Assembly (NCBI GenBank): GCA_964570625.1
Contig: CAZMYW010000026.1
Span: 1-64,000, forward strand
Source of the DNA: JBFLXB01 sp964570625
Lineage (GTDB): Bacteria; Nitrospirota; Nitrospiria; 2-01-FULL-66-17
Length of the DNA stretch: 64,000 bases
Direction of reading: 5' to 3'
The notes beneath the pieces are model-generated. The model searched no databases. It was not told where the DNA came from and saw nothing but the letters and a program-made list of their open reading frames with translations. This document shows, piece after piece, positions 34,791 to 43,143 of the stretch. The translations under genes and the position numbers were made by a program. The first letter of the stretch is position 1. The number at the start of each line of letters is the position of its first letter.

Positions 34791-35552
34791 ATGCCCAAGT
34801 TATCTGTAACCATTGTTGCGCAGGACGAGGAGACGGACATCGGCGACTGTGTGGCCAGCGTTGCGTGGGCGGACGAGATCGTGGTGGTGGACGGCGGGAG
34901 CCGCGATCGCACGGTGGAGATCGCGGAACGCGCCGGCGCGCGGGTGATTCGGCAGCCCTGGATGGGTTACGCCGCGCAAAAGAACTTTGCGCTGGATCGC
35001 GCGACTCACGACTGGGTCTTCAGTCTGGACGCGGATGAGCGGGTGACGCCCGAGTTGCACGCGGAGATCGCCGCGGTGCTGGATCGCGGGGCGGAGTGCG
35101 ACGGGTACCAGGTGCCCCGGCGCAGTTACTTTCTGGGACAGTGGATGCGTCACGGCGGATGGTATCCGGACTACAATCTCCGGCTGTTCCGTCGGGGGAA
35201 AGGCCGCTTCCGCACTCGCGAGGTGCACGAAGGCGTCGACGTGGATGGCCGGGTCGGCCGTCTGCACGAGCCGATCGACCACTATACGTACCGGACCCTG
35301 TCGGAGTATGTGCAGCGCATGGATCAGTATTCGACGTTGGCGGCCAATGAGTTGCGCCGCGAGGGCGTGTCCGCGGGCCCCATGGACCTCGTGCTGCGAC
35401 CAGCGGTGACGTTCGTGCGGATGTACGTGTTCCAACGGGGATTCCTGGACGGGTTTCGCGGCCTGGTGCTTGCCGGATGTTACGCCTCCTATACGTGGTT
35501 CAAGTACGCCAAGGCCTGGGAAGCGGCTCGGGCGTCGAAGATCGCCGCATGA
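34791..35552 (+). CDS. GT2 glycosyltransferase, WaaE/KdtX-like
   Basis: A 253-aa GT-A fold enzyme. LSVTIVAQDEETDIGDCVAS, EIVVVDGGSRDRTVEIA, KNFALDRATHDWVFSLDADER (metal-binding DxD-type), then RRSYFLGQWMRHGGWYPDYNLRLFRR and HEGVDV, as in WaaE beta-1,4-glucosyltransferases that extend heptose I. A C-terminal hydrophobic stretch (FLDGFRGLVLAGCYASYTW) suggests membrane association. The stop overlaps the next gene. Confidence 0.88.
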   Translation: MPKLSVTIVAQDEETDIGDCVASVAWADEIVVVDGGSRDRTVEIAERAGARVIRQPWMGYAAQKNFALDRATHDWVFSLDADERVTPELHAEIAAVLDRGAECDGYQVPRRSYFLGQWMRHGGWYPDYNLRLFRRGKGRFRTREVHEGVDVDGRVGRLHEPIDHYTYRTLSEYVQRMDQYSTLAANELRREGVSAGPMDLVLRPAVTFVRMYVFQRGFLDGFRGLVLAGCYASYTWFKYAKAWEAARASKIAA

Positions 35553-36097
35553 TCACGCGGGTTCGACAGTTCGTCAGCCACCACCGGATCGCCACCAGCG
35601 CTGCGTTCGCCGGGTTGTTCCTGGCGCTCGCGCATCCCACCCTGCGGTCGATCCTGGTCGGCCTGCCGGTGGTGGTGCTGGGCGAGGTGGTCCGCACGTG
35701 GTCGTCGGGCTACATCCACAAGGACCACCGCCTCGCCATAGACGGCCCATATTCCCTGACCCGCAATCCCCTGTATCTGGGCAACTTCATGTTGGGGTTC
35801 GGGTTCTCGCTCATGGCCAATCGGTGGTCGGTGCTGCTGGCGTTCATCGTGGTGTTCGGCCTGATCTACGACGCCACGATCGAGCAGGAAGAACGCAAAC
35901 TGCTGCAGCGTTTCGGCGACGCGTTTGTGGGATATTGCCGCGAGGTGCCGAGGTTTTTCCCACGGATCACCGGGTGGCGCAGCGCGCCGTTTCGGTGGAC
36001 CCTGGTGCGACAACACCGGGAATTCCAGACCTGGGCCGCGGTGGTCGGCGTGCTCGCCGTGGTGATCTTGAAGATGTGGTGGGAGGACCTCACCTGA
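35549..36097 (+). CDS. ICMT/PEMT-family membrane methyltransferase
   Basis: A 182-aa membrane protein with about four hydrophobic segments. The C-terminal isoprenylcysteine/phospholipid methyltransferase signature is clear: DGPYSLTRNPLYLGNFMLG and EQEERKLLQRFGDAFVGYCREVPRFFP. It overlaps the WaaE-like gene (ATGA) in a lipid A/core operon. LmtA of Leptospira, which methylates the lipid A 1-phosphate, belongs to this family, so a lipid A target is a fair guess. Substrate not shown by sequence. Confidence 0.82.
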   Translation: MITRVRQFVSHHRIATSAAFAGLFLALAHPTLRSILVGLPVVVLGEVVRTWSSGYIHKDHRLAIDGPYSLTRNPLYLGNFMLGFGFSLMANRWSVLLAFIVVFGLIYDATIEQEERKLLQRFGDAFVGYCREVPRFFPRITGWRSAPFRWTLVRQHREFQTWAAVVGVLAVVILKMWWEDLT

Positions 36098-37167
36098 TCC
36101 TCGACCCATCAGCGATCCGGCGCGTCCTGGTCATCAAACTCAGGCATATCGGGGACGTGTTGCTCACCGTGCCCACGATCCGTGCGGTCCGTGAGCGCCT
36201 GCCCCGTGCGCAGATCACCGTGCTGGTGACTCCGGGCACCGAGGCGATGCTGAGTGGGCATCCCTACGTGGACGAGGTCCTCACGCTCCCGCGCGTCGAT
36301 GATCTGTCGATCGGGCGGCGCATGGCCCGGGAGTGGGCGTTTCTCCGCGAGATCCGTGTGAAGCAGTTCGATGTCACGATCGACTTAACGAGCGGCGACC
36401 GAGCCGCGATGCTGGCGTGGTGGTCCGGGGCGCGCGTGCGGTTGGCCTTCGACACCGGCGCTGGGATGTGGGGCAAGCGTTGGTTGTGGACGCACCGCGT
36501 GCCGGGTCCCGCGTACGATCGGCATACCGTGCTCCAGAATCTCCAATTGGTCGAAGCCGTCGGCATCACGACCACGGATCGCCGCGTGGACCTGCATTGG
36601 GCGCCGGAGGACGATGCCGCGGTCGATCGCTGGTGGCGCGAGTGGGGGATCGCGCCGGGTGAACCCGTGGTCCAGGTGCACCCCACCTCGCGGTGGCTCT
36701 TCAAGTGCTGGACCGACGAAGGCACCGCCGCGGTGGTGGATGCGCTGGCCGCCCGTGGGTTGCGCGTGGTCGTGACGTCGGGACCGGCCCGGTACGAAAT
36801 CGATAAAGCCGAACACGTGCTGGCGCGCTGCCGCCAACGCCCGCTCGCGCTCCTGGGTCACACCACGCTCAAACAGCTGGCGGCACTGTCCGCGCGCTGC
36901 ACGCTCTTCTTCGGGATCGATTCCGCGCCCATGCACATGGCCGCGGCCGTGGGCACGCCGGTGGTGGCGATCATGTGGAGCGGCTCCGTAATGCACTGGC
37001 GGCCGTGGGGGGAGGGGCACACGGTGATCGAAGCCCCGACTCCGGAAAGCGCAACGGGGGCTGATCGTAAGACCCAGATCAGTGCGGCCTTGGGGGCGGT
37101 GTCACCCCGACAGGCGCTGCGTGCGATCGAAGCCGTGTTGGATCGCGTAGCGGTCAACGACCGATGA
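36079..37167 (+). CDS. GT9 heptosyltransferase-family protein (WaaQ-like)
   Basis: About 357-362 aa. VLVIKLRHIGDVLLTVPTIRAVRE at the N-terminus, IDLTSGDRAAMLAWWSGARVR, VQVHPTSRWLFKCW, FFGIDSAPMHMAAAVGTPVVAIMW: WaaQ (heptosyltransferase III) features. GTG 36079 is the nearest normal start, but a CTG at 36094 overlaps the previous stop (CTGA) and lies 7 nt after GGGAGGA, matching the 4-nt overlaps of its neighbours. Its stop overlaps the following methyltransferase. Confidence 0.88.
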   Translation: MGGPHLILDPSAIRRVLVIKLRHIGDVLLTVPTIRAVRERLPRAQITVLVTPGTEAMLSGHPYVDEVLTLPRVDDLSIGRRMAREWAFLREIRVKQFDVTIDLTSGDRAAMLAWWSGARVRLAFDTGAGMWGKRWLWTHRVPGPAYDRHTVLQNLQLVEAVGITTTDRRVDLHWAPEDDAAVDRWWREWGIAPGEPVVQVHPTSRWLFKCWTDEGTAAVVDALAARGLRVVVTSGPARYEIDKAEHVLARCRQRPLALLGHTTLKQLAALSARCTLFFGIDSAPMHMAAAVGTPVVAIMWSGSVMHWRPWGEGHTVIEAPTPESATGADRKTQISAALGAVSPRQALRAIEAVLDRVAVNDR

Positions 37168-37880
37168 GCGATCAGCCGGAAATCGTGGTGATGAGCCAGA
37201 TCCCGCGGTCGAGTTTTGAGCGGGTCCGGTCAACCGAACTGGTGAACAATCCAAGTTATCGATATGCCCTTGAATTGTTGCGGTCACCAGACGGTGCCGG
37301 TGTTCGTATGGTCGATGTGGGGTGCGGCGCGTGCCAGATGGCCCGTCTCGCCCGCGACCGGGGCTGGGAGGTCACGGCCGTGGATGCGGTGCCGAGCAAT
37401 CTGGATCACGCGAGGGCGTTCGGGTTCGAGGCCGTTCAAGCGGATTTCAACGCGCCGCTGCCGCTCCCGGATGACGCGTTCGACCATGCCATGATGGTCG
37501 AGGTGATCGAACACATCGTCAACGCCGAACACCTGGTCGGAGAACTGGCGCGCATCGTGAAACGCGGCGGACGCGTGGTGATGACCACGCCGAACAACGC
37601 CTATTACAAACGCCGAATCCGCTCGTTGCAGGGGAAGCCGCCCGACGACGAGGGGTATCATGTTCGGTTCTTTGTGAAACAGCGCCTGGTGGCGATGTTC
37701 GAGCAACGCGGGTTTCAGTTGGAACAGACGAGATCCTTTGGTTTCTTGCCGTGGGTCGACGTCGTGCGGTTGCAACGGTTACGTGGCGTGGGGCGGAAGC
37801 GGTTCGTGATTCCCCAGTCGCTGGAGTCGATGTTTGCCGACCGCTTCGTGTGGTTGTGGCGGCGCGAGCGTGAGGGATGA
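37164..37880 (+). CDS. SAM-dependent class I methyltransferase
   Basis: A 238-aa protein. SAM-binding motif I MVDVGCGACQMARLARDRG, motif II VTAVDAVPSNLDHA, DHAMMVEVIEHIVNAEHLVGE, and VKRGGRVVMTTPNN. The type commonly found in O-antigen and core clusters, where it methylates a sugar or an undecaprenyl-linked intermediate. ATG overlaps the preceding stop. Target unknown. Confidence 0.85.
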   Translation: MSDQPEIVVMSQIPRSSFERVRSTELVNNPSYRYALELLRSPDGAGVRMVDVGCGACQMARLARDRGWEVTAVDAVPSNLDHARAFGFEAVQADFNAPLPLPDDAFDHAMMVEVIEHIVNAEHLVGELARIVKRGGRVVMTTPNNAYYKRRIRSLQGKPPDDEGYHVRFFVKQRLVAMFEQRGFQLEQTRSFGFLPWVDVVRLQRLRGVGRKRFVIPQSLESMFADRFVWLWRREREG

Positions 37881-37894
37881 AGGGATCAGTCTAA

Positions 37895-38824
37895 ATGGAT
37901 GACCACGAACGGACGCTTCAAAGCCAACTAGCCACTCGGCTGCTGGATGCCGGAACCGCTGAGCGCGATGCCGCGTACCGCGAGGTGTACGAAGCGTTCC
38001 ACACCTACCTTCGCTCCGACAGCGGGCGGCGATCGTTTTTGTATCGGAAACAAGCATTGGGGCAGATGAGCGGTTCGCGGCGCGCCAAAGAATGGCTCCG
38101 GCGCGTTGCGCCGTCGTGGTGCCGGGCGACGTCCGAGCTGGAGTTGGTCGGCTCGGGTCACCACGACGTGTTGGAACTCGGATGCGGCGAAGGATGGCGG
38201 GCGCTGGCCCTGGCCCAGAACAATCGCCGCGTGGTGGGCGTCGATATCTCGGACCAGTGTATCGAATTGTGCCGGCGCAATCAGAAAGAACACGGGGTCA
38301 CCAACGTCGAGTTTCATCGCCAGAGCGGCGTGCGCCTCGCGTTTCCCGATCACACCTTCGACCGCGCGGTCAGTACGGAGTTTCTCGAACACCTGCATCC
38401 CGACGATGTGCCGGCCCATTTGGCCGAGGTGCTGCGCGTCCTCAAACCCGGCGGGCGGTACGTGGCCGTGACCCCCAACCAACATCGCCATCATGACGAG
38501 GACGACGGCACGCTGCATCTCCGGCTCTACAGTTTCGTGGATCTCGCCGACTTGTTCGAATCCGCGGGGTTCTCCCGCATCCTCAGTCCGTTCCTCAAGA
38601 CGAATGGTCTGGTGGATGTGCGCCACAAGGTTCGTCTTGAACGGTTGTTTCATCAGATCGGTCTACGCCACGGATGGGGGGGGGACGGGCTTGAGCAGCG
38701 TCGTGCTGTGCGGAGTCAAGGGGGCCTATTGAGTCTGATCGGACTCGACGCATGGGGCCAGTGGGACAGGCACGATGTCTCACGAGGATGCTCTCCGTTG
38801 GGGCAGAATGGTAAAAATGGATGA
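37895..38824 (+). CDS. SAM-dependent methyltransferase with a G9-tract frame change near its end
   Basis: About 309 aa as the frame runs. Motif I HDVLELGCGEGWRALALA, VVGVDISDQCIELCRR, DRAVSTEFLEHLHPDD, LKPGGRYVAVTPNQ. After nine G residues (38676-38684) this frame becomes unlike any methyltransferase. The alternative frame gives GTGLSSVVLCGVKGAY and stops at 38732, a much more natural end (about 278 aa). Eight G would restore it. Slippage, phase variation or a base-call error are all possible. Confidence 0.78.
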   Translation: MDDHERTLQSQLATRLLDAGTAERDAAYREVYEAFHTYLRSDSGRRSFLYRKQALGQMSGSRRAKEWLRRVAPSWCRATSELELVGSGHHDVLELGCGEGWRALALAQNNRRVVGVDISDQCIELCRRNQKEHGVTNVEFHRQSGVRLAFPDHTFDRAVSTEFLEHLHPDDVPAHLAEVLRVLKPGGRYVAVTPNQHRHHDEDDGTLHLRLYSFVDLADLFESAGFSRILSPFLKTNGLVDVRHKVRLERLFHQIGLRHGWGGDGLEQRRAVRSQGGLLSLIGLDAWGQWDRHDVSRGCSPLGQNGKNG

Positions 38825-39707
38825 GAATAAGACGATCGTTGTGGGATTGACAGCAAGCAGCCAGATGGAAACCGTCACGGCCTGCTGTCTTTGCGGCTCC
38901 AAACACCTTGTCCCACTTACCGAAATGGGACAGTGGCGGATCGTCGAATGTCGGCAATGCGAACTGGCCATGCTCGAGTCTCGACCGTCGGAGACGCAAC
39001 TTGCGGCCCTCTACCAGGAGGCATACTTCTCCGCTCACTCCATTGGTTACGCAAAGGGAGAAGAGGATACCGAGAAAGGTGTGCGTGGACAACGCAAGCG
39101 GGTGGGATGGGTGAGCGCGTTTGCTCCCGCGGGCGCCAGCCTCCTGGATGTCGGGTGTGCCTCGGGATATTTTCTCGCAGCCGCCCGGCGGGGTGGTTTC
39201 GGCGCCGAAGGCGTAGAGGTATCTGAATGGGCCGCAAATGAATCCAGGCAGCGATTCGGGTTGCGCGTAACTACCGGACAGATCGGGGACGTGCCCGGTC
39301 CGCATCCCCGCTTTGACGTCGTCACGATGTGGCACAGCTTGGAACACACGCGGGATCCCGTCGCCACCTTGACCACGGTTCATAGGTTGCTCCGGGACGG
39401 AGGGATTCTGGGGATCGAGTTGCCGAACTACCGGAGCATCGACGCGCGGGGATACGGCCTCTCGTGGTCAGGTTGGTCTATGCCGTACCATTTCTGGCAT
39501 TTCTCACCGGCATCTCTTTCGGCGTTGGTGCGCCGTTGTGGATTCGACGTACGTATGATCAAGACATTACCTTCTCTGTACATTAAGGAAAAAGTAAGGC
39601 AGATCCCGGTCGTGGGACTGTTCCGAAATCTGATCGCGAGATGGTATGTCGGGCGCGACTTAGTCCTCGTGGCTGCGAAACGGCCAGAGGCAGAGATGAA
39701 GGCGTAA
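38775..39707 (+). CDS. SAM-dependent methyltransferase with N-terminal zinc-finger-like segment
   Basis: Up to 310 aa. An N-terminal CCLCGSK...CRQC segment, as in many sugar/nucleotide methyltransferases with a zinc-binding head, is followed by motif I LLDVGCASGYFLAAARRGG, EGVEVSEWAANESRQRFG, DVVTMWHSLEHTRDP and GGILGIELPNYRSIDAR. Start uncertain: ATG 38808, 38820 or 38865 would also keep the Cys pairs. If the previous gene ends at 38732, there is no overlap. Confidence 0.82.
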   Translation: MSHEDALRWGRMVKMDENKTIVVGLTASSQMETVTACCLCGSKHLVPLTEMGQWRIVECRQCELAMLESRPSETQLAALYQEAYFSAHSIGYAKGEEDTEKGVRGQRKRVGWVSAFAPAGASLLDVGCASGYFLAAARRGGFGAEGVEVSEWAANESRQRFGLRVTTGQIGDVPGPHPRFDVVTMWHSLEHTRDPVATLTTVHRLLRDGGILGIELPNYRSIDARGYGLSWSGWSMPYHFWHFSPASLSALVRRCGFDVRMIKTLPSLYIKEKVRQIPVVGLFRNLIARWYVGRDLVLVAAKRPEAEMKA

Positions 39708-39711
39708 GCCG

Positions 39712-40773
39712 GTGCCCGATACAAGGACTCTGCGAGTGGTATTCCTGGTCGAAGGGAAGACCACGCCGAGCAGCCGGTTGCGCGTTACCGCGCACCTTCC
39801 CGCCATTCGTCACGCGGGTTTTGTCGTAGAGACGGTGGACATTCCTCGTTCCCCGATCGCACGTATCAAGCGATTTCTGGGTTTAGGGCGATTCGATGTC
39901 GTGGTGGTGCAGAAGAAGGTACTTCGTAACTGGGAAGTGGCCCTCCTGGCGCGCCGTGCCCCTCGCTTGGTATACGATTTCGATGATGCCGTGATGGTCG
40001 GCCCATACGGTGAGCGTCCCGATCCGCGACGGTCCGCGCGGTTTGTCGAGATGGTAGCCCGCTGCGACGCGGTGATCGCGGGCAATGAGGAACTGGCGCG
40101 GTACGCGGTCGGCCACCCCAACGTGCGGGTCATCCCGACCGGGCTCGACCCGGCGGCGTATCACGTGAAGTCGCCCACCACCGCCGACGGTCGCGCGACG
40201 GGCGTCGTGATCGGTTGGATCGGCACGCGGGGCAACCTGCGGTATCTGGACGAGTTGGCGCCGGTCTTCCGATCTCTGGCCGCCCGCGGGCTCCAGATCA
40301 CGCTTCGAGTGGTCTCGGACGCGACTCCCGGGCCGTCGGCCATTCCGATCGAGTATGTGCCGTGGCGCCTGGACCGCGAGGCGGAGGACCTGGCTGCGTT
40401 CGACATCGGGGTGATGCCGCTGGACGATACGGCATGGAGCCGCGGCAAGTGCGGGTTCAAGTTGCTTCAGTACATGGCGGCGGGCCTGCCGGCAGTCGCC
40501 TCGCCGGTGGGGATGAACCGGTCCATCATCCGGCACGGGGAAAACGGATACTTGGCGAAAACGCCGGACGAGTGGGGCACGGCATTGAGTCGGCTGATCG
40601 AGGGCCCGTCACTTCGCGCATGGCTCGGCCAGGCCGCGCGCCGGACCGTGGAGACCGAGTACTCGCTCGCGCGATGTTCCGACGCGTTCGTGGCCGTGCT
40701 GCGCGACGCGTGCGACGCGCAGCCGACAGGGATGCCGTCGGCCGCGGGCTCCAAACACGCGGTCAACGGGTGA
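39712..40773 (+). CDS. GT4-type glycosyltransferase
   Basis: A 353-aa GT-B protein from GTG. RVVFLVEGKTTPSSRLRV at the N-terminus, RLVYDFDDAVMV (a feature of a GT4 subgroup), IPTGLDPAAY, GWIGTRGNLRYLDELAPV, and the donor-site region KCGFKLLQYMAAGLPAVASPVG. Acts on the cytoplasmic face; donor sugar unknown. The stop overlaps the next gene (TGATG). Confidence 0.88.
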   Translation: MPDTRTLRVVFLVEGKTTPSSRLRVTAHLPAIRHAGFVVETVDIPRSPIARIKRFLGLGRFDVVVVQKKVLRNWEVALLARRAPRLVYDFDDAVMVGPYGERPDPRRSARFVEMVARCDAVIAGNEELARYAVGHPNVRVIPTGLDPAAYHVKSPTTADGRATGVVIGWIGTRGNLRYLDELAPVFRSLAARGLQITLRVVSDATPGPSAIPIEYVPWRLDREAEDLAAFDIGVMPLDDTAWSRGKCGFKLLQYMAAGLPAVASPVGMNRSIIRHGENGYLAKTPDEWGTALSRLIEGPSLRAWLGQAARRTVETEYSLARCSDAFVAVLRDACDAQPTGMPSAAGSKHAVNG

Positions 40774-41939
40774 TGCCTTCCGGCGAACAGCGGTTGACCA
40801 TCCTCCACACCGAGTCGTCCAATGGGTGGGGCGGGCAAGAGATTCGTATCCTGGCCGAGGCCGAGGGCATGCGTCGGCGCGGGCACCGCGTCATCATCGC
40901 GGGAACGCCATCGAGCCGCATTCTGGAACAGGCCGCGGCCGGAGGGGTGGAGACCGTCCAGATCGACATGGACGGATGGCGGATGTACGGGGCGGTGAGA
41001 CGACTGAGCGCGGCCATTCGGCGCGAAGGCGTGGACATTGTCAACACCCACAGCTCGCGAGACAGTTGGCTCGCGTCCACCGCGGCCAGGCTCTCCAGTC
41101 GAAAACCGATCGTGATTCGGACCCGCCACCTCTCGACGCCCTTCGACCGCTCCATGGTGACCAGGTTCCTGTACAACACGTTGCCCGACGCGGTGATCAC
41201 CACGGGGGAATCGATTCGCACCACCATGATCCAGCGCCACGGGTTCGACGCCCGCAAGATCGTCTCGATTCCTACCGGCGTGGATACGACGGTGTTTTCC
41301 CGAAGAACGGTCGACGCCACCCTCCGCGCGGCGTATGGCATTCCACTCCACGCGCCGCTGGTCGGGATCGTCGCGGTGCTGCGGAGCTGGAAAGGGCATG
41401 AGGACTTTCTCGATGCGGCCTCGCTGGTGGTGCGGAAGATTCCAGACGCCCGCTTCGTGATCGTGGGCGACGGCCCGCGCGCGTCGAATATCCGGGAGTA
41501 CATCGACCGGCTGGGCCTGGCCGCGGCCGTGATCATGACCGGCCACCGAACCGATGTCGCGGCGGTGCTGGCATCGCTCGACGTGTTCGTGCTGAGTTCG
41601 TACGGGCACGAAGGGGTGCCGCAAGCCATCTTGCAAGCCATGGCCATGGAAGTCCCGGTGGTCGCCACGAACGTGGGCTCGGTGTCCGAGGTGGTGCGCG
41701 ACCACGACACCGGCTTGCTGGCCCCGCCGCGGGACTCCGAGACGATCGCAGCCCACATCATCGCCGTGTTGCAGCGCGACGAGCTTCGTCGCGCGCTCGC
41801 GTCGGCAGGGCGGCGCCTGATTGAAGAGCGCTACCGCCTGGACGCCATGCTGGATCGGGTGGAGGCGTTGTACGACGATCTGAGGCAACGACGGCCGGAT
41901 GTGACGCGCACCGTTATGCGGGAGGCCAGCGGCTGGTGA
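40773..41939 (+). CDS. GT4-type glycosyltransferase
   Basis: A 388-aa GT-B enzyme. ILHTESSNGWGGQEIRILAEA, DIVNTHSSRDSWLAS, ISIPTGVDTTVF-type nucleotide-binding turn, VAVLRSWKGHEDFLDAA, VIVGDGPRASNIREYI, and SSYGHEGVPQAILQAMAMEVPVV (EX7E motif). The start overlaps the previous stop, and the stop overlaps the next start (GTGA). Probably adds a core or O-unit sugar. Confidence 0.9.
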   Translation: MPSGEQRLTILHTESSNGWGGQEIRILAEAEGMRRRGHRVIIAGTPSSRILEQAAAGGVETVQIDMDGWRMYGAVRRLSAAIRREGVDIVNTHSSRDSWLASTAARLSSRKPIVIRTRHLSTPFDRSMVTRFLYNTLPDAVITTGESIRTTMIQRHGFDARKIVSIPTGVDTTVFSRRTVDATLRAAYGIPLHAPLVGIVAVLRSWKGHEDFLDAASLVVRKIPDARFVIVGDGPRASNIREYIDRLGLAAAVIMTGHRTDVAAVLASLDVFVLSSYGHEGVPQAILQAMAMEVPVVATNVGSVSEVVRDHDTGLLAPPRDSETIAAHIIAVLQRDELRRALASAGRRLIEERYRLDAMLDRVEALYDDLRQRRPDVTRTVMREASGW

Positions 41940-43132
41940 GCGAAGAATCCATCCGCCCCCGGGTCATCTACTCGTGTTTTACCAAGATCGGGGCCTCGGG
42001 CCTTGGTCTGGACGCGCTCGAATTGCTCAAGGGAATCCACCAGCGAGGCGCGCTGGTCAAAGGCGTGTTTTACGGAAGCCGTCAGCACGAGGTTCCGCAG
42101 GACCGGCTCCGTCTGATCCGGTTTCATCCGTATCACATTTTTTCGAATGTCTCCTCCCGGTACTACTATCCGCTCAAACGCATCCACCTGGATCGCGTGA
42201 CGTCGTCTGTGATCCGCCGGGAGGGCTGCGACGTGTTCCACGGGTGGTCCACCGAGAGCATTCGCTCGATCGAGGCGGCTCACGAGGTGGGAGCGGTGGC
42301 GTTCGTGGAGCGGGCCTCGCTGCACCCCAAAGTCTCGATGGACCTGTTGGAAGAGGAAAACGATCGCTTCGGCATCCAGCGGCGGCCGGCGCGACTGGAC
42401 GGTTTCCTGGCCGGCATTGACGCGGTCTCGAGATCGCTGACGATCGGGCTGGAGGAGTTCTCGCGCGCGGATCACATCATTGTCCAGTCTCCCTTTGCGG
42501 TGGAAACATTCGTCCAACAGGGGGTGCCGCGCGAAAAAATCGTCGTGATCCCGCGAGCCGTGGACATCAACCGGTTCACGCCCCCGTCCGTTCGGGAGCC
42601 GGATCACACGTTCCGGGCGCTCTTCGCCGGCCAGCTCTGCCTCCGGAAGGGACTCCCGTACCTGTTACGGGCGTGGACCGCGCTCCGCCTGCGAGACGCC
42701 GAACTCGTCTTGCTCGGGCCGTTGCACGACGACGTCAAAGAGGTGATGGCCAAAGTCGCAGACGATCCGTCCATCACACACGTGCCGTGGAGCGACGACA
42801 CCGCGTCGTATTACCGGCGCGCGTCGGTGCTGGTCTTGCCGTCGTTGGTCGAGGGCAGCGCCAAGGTGACCTATGAAGCCATGGCCTGCGGCGTGCCGGT
42901 GATCGTGACGCCCAATGCCGGCTCATTCGCGCGGGACCGGCAGGAAGGATTCGTGGTCCCGATTCGCGACGACGGAGCCATCAAAGAGGCGCTCTTGACG
43001 TTGTACCAGAACCGCGACCTCGGTCATGAGTACGGACGGACCGCCAGGAAGACGATTGAAAAATATTCGTGGGACTATCACCGGGATCTGATGTGGGACA
43101 CGTACCAACGCGCCTACGCAGCAGCTCGCTAA
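41936..43132 (+). CDS. GT4-type glycosyltransferase
   Basis: A 398-aa GT-B enzyme with FTKIGASGLGLDALELL, DVFHGWSTESIRSIEAA, SPFAVETFVQQGVPREKIVVIP, FAGQLCLRKGLPYLLRAW, PSLVEGSAKVTYEAMACGVPVIVTPNAG (EX7E region). GTG start overlaps the preceding stop. The O-antigen ligase-type gene begins 12 nt downstream. Confidence 0.9.
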   Translation: MSEESIRPRVIYSCFTKIGASGLGLDALELLKGIHQRGALVKGVFYGSRQHEVPQDRLRLIRFHPYHIFSNVSSRYYYPLKRIHLDRVTSSVIRREGCDVFHGWSTESIRSIEAAHEVGAVAFVERASLHPKVSMDLLEEENDRFGIQRRPARLDGFLAGIDAVSRSLTIGLEEFSRADHIIVQSPFAVETFVQQGVPREKIVVIPRAVDINRFTPPSVREPDHTFRALFAGQLCLRKGLPYLLRAWTALRLRDAELVLLGPLHDDVKEVMAKVADDPSITHVPWSDDTASYYRRASVLVLPSLVEGSAKVTYEAMACGVPVIVTPNAGSFARDRQEGFVVPIRDDGAIKEALLTLYQNRDLGHEYGRTARKTIEKYSWDYHRDLMWDTYQRAYAAAR

Positions 43133-43143
43133 CGGGGTCCGGC

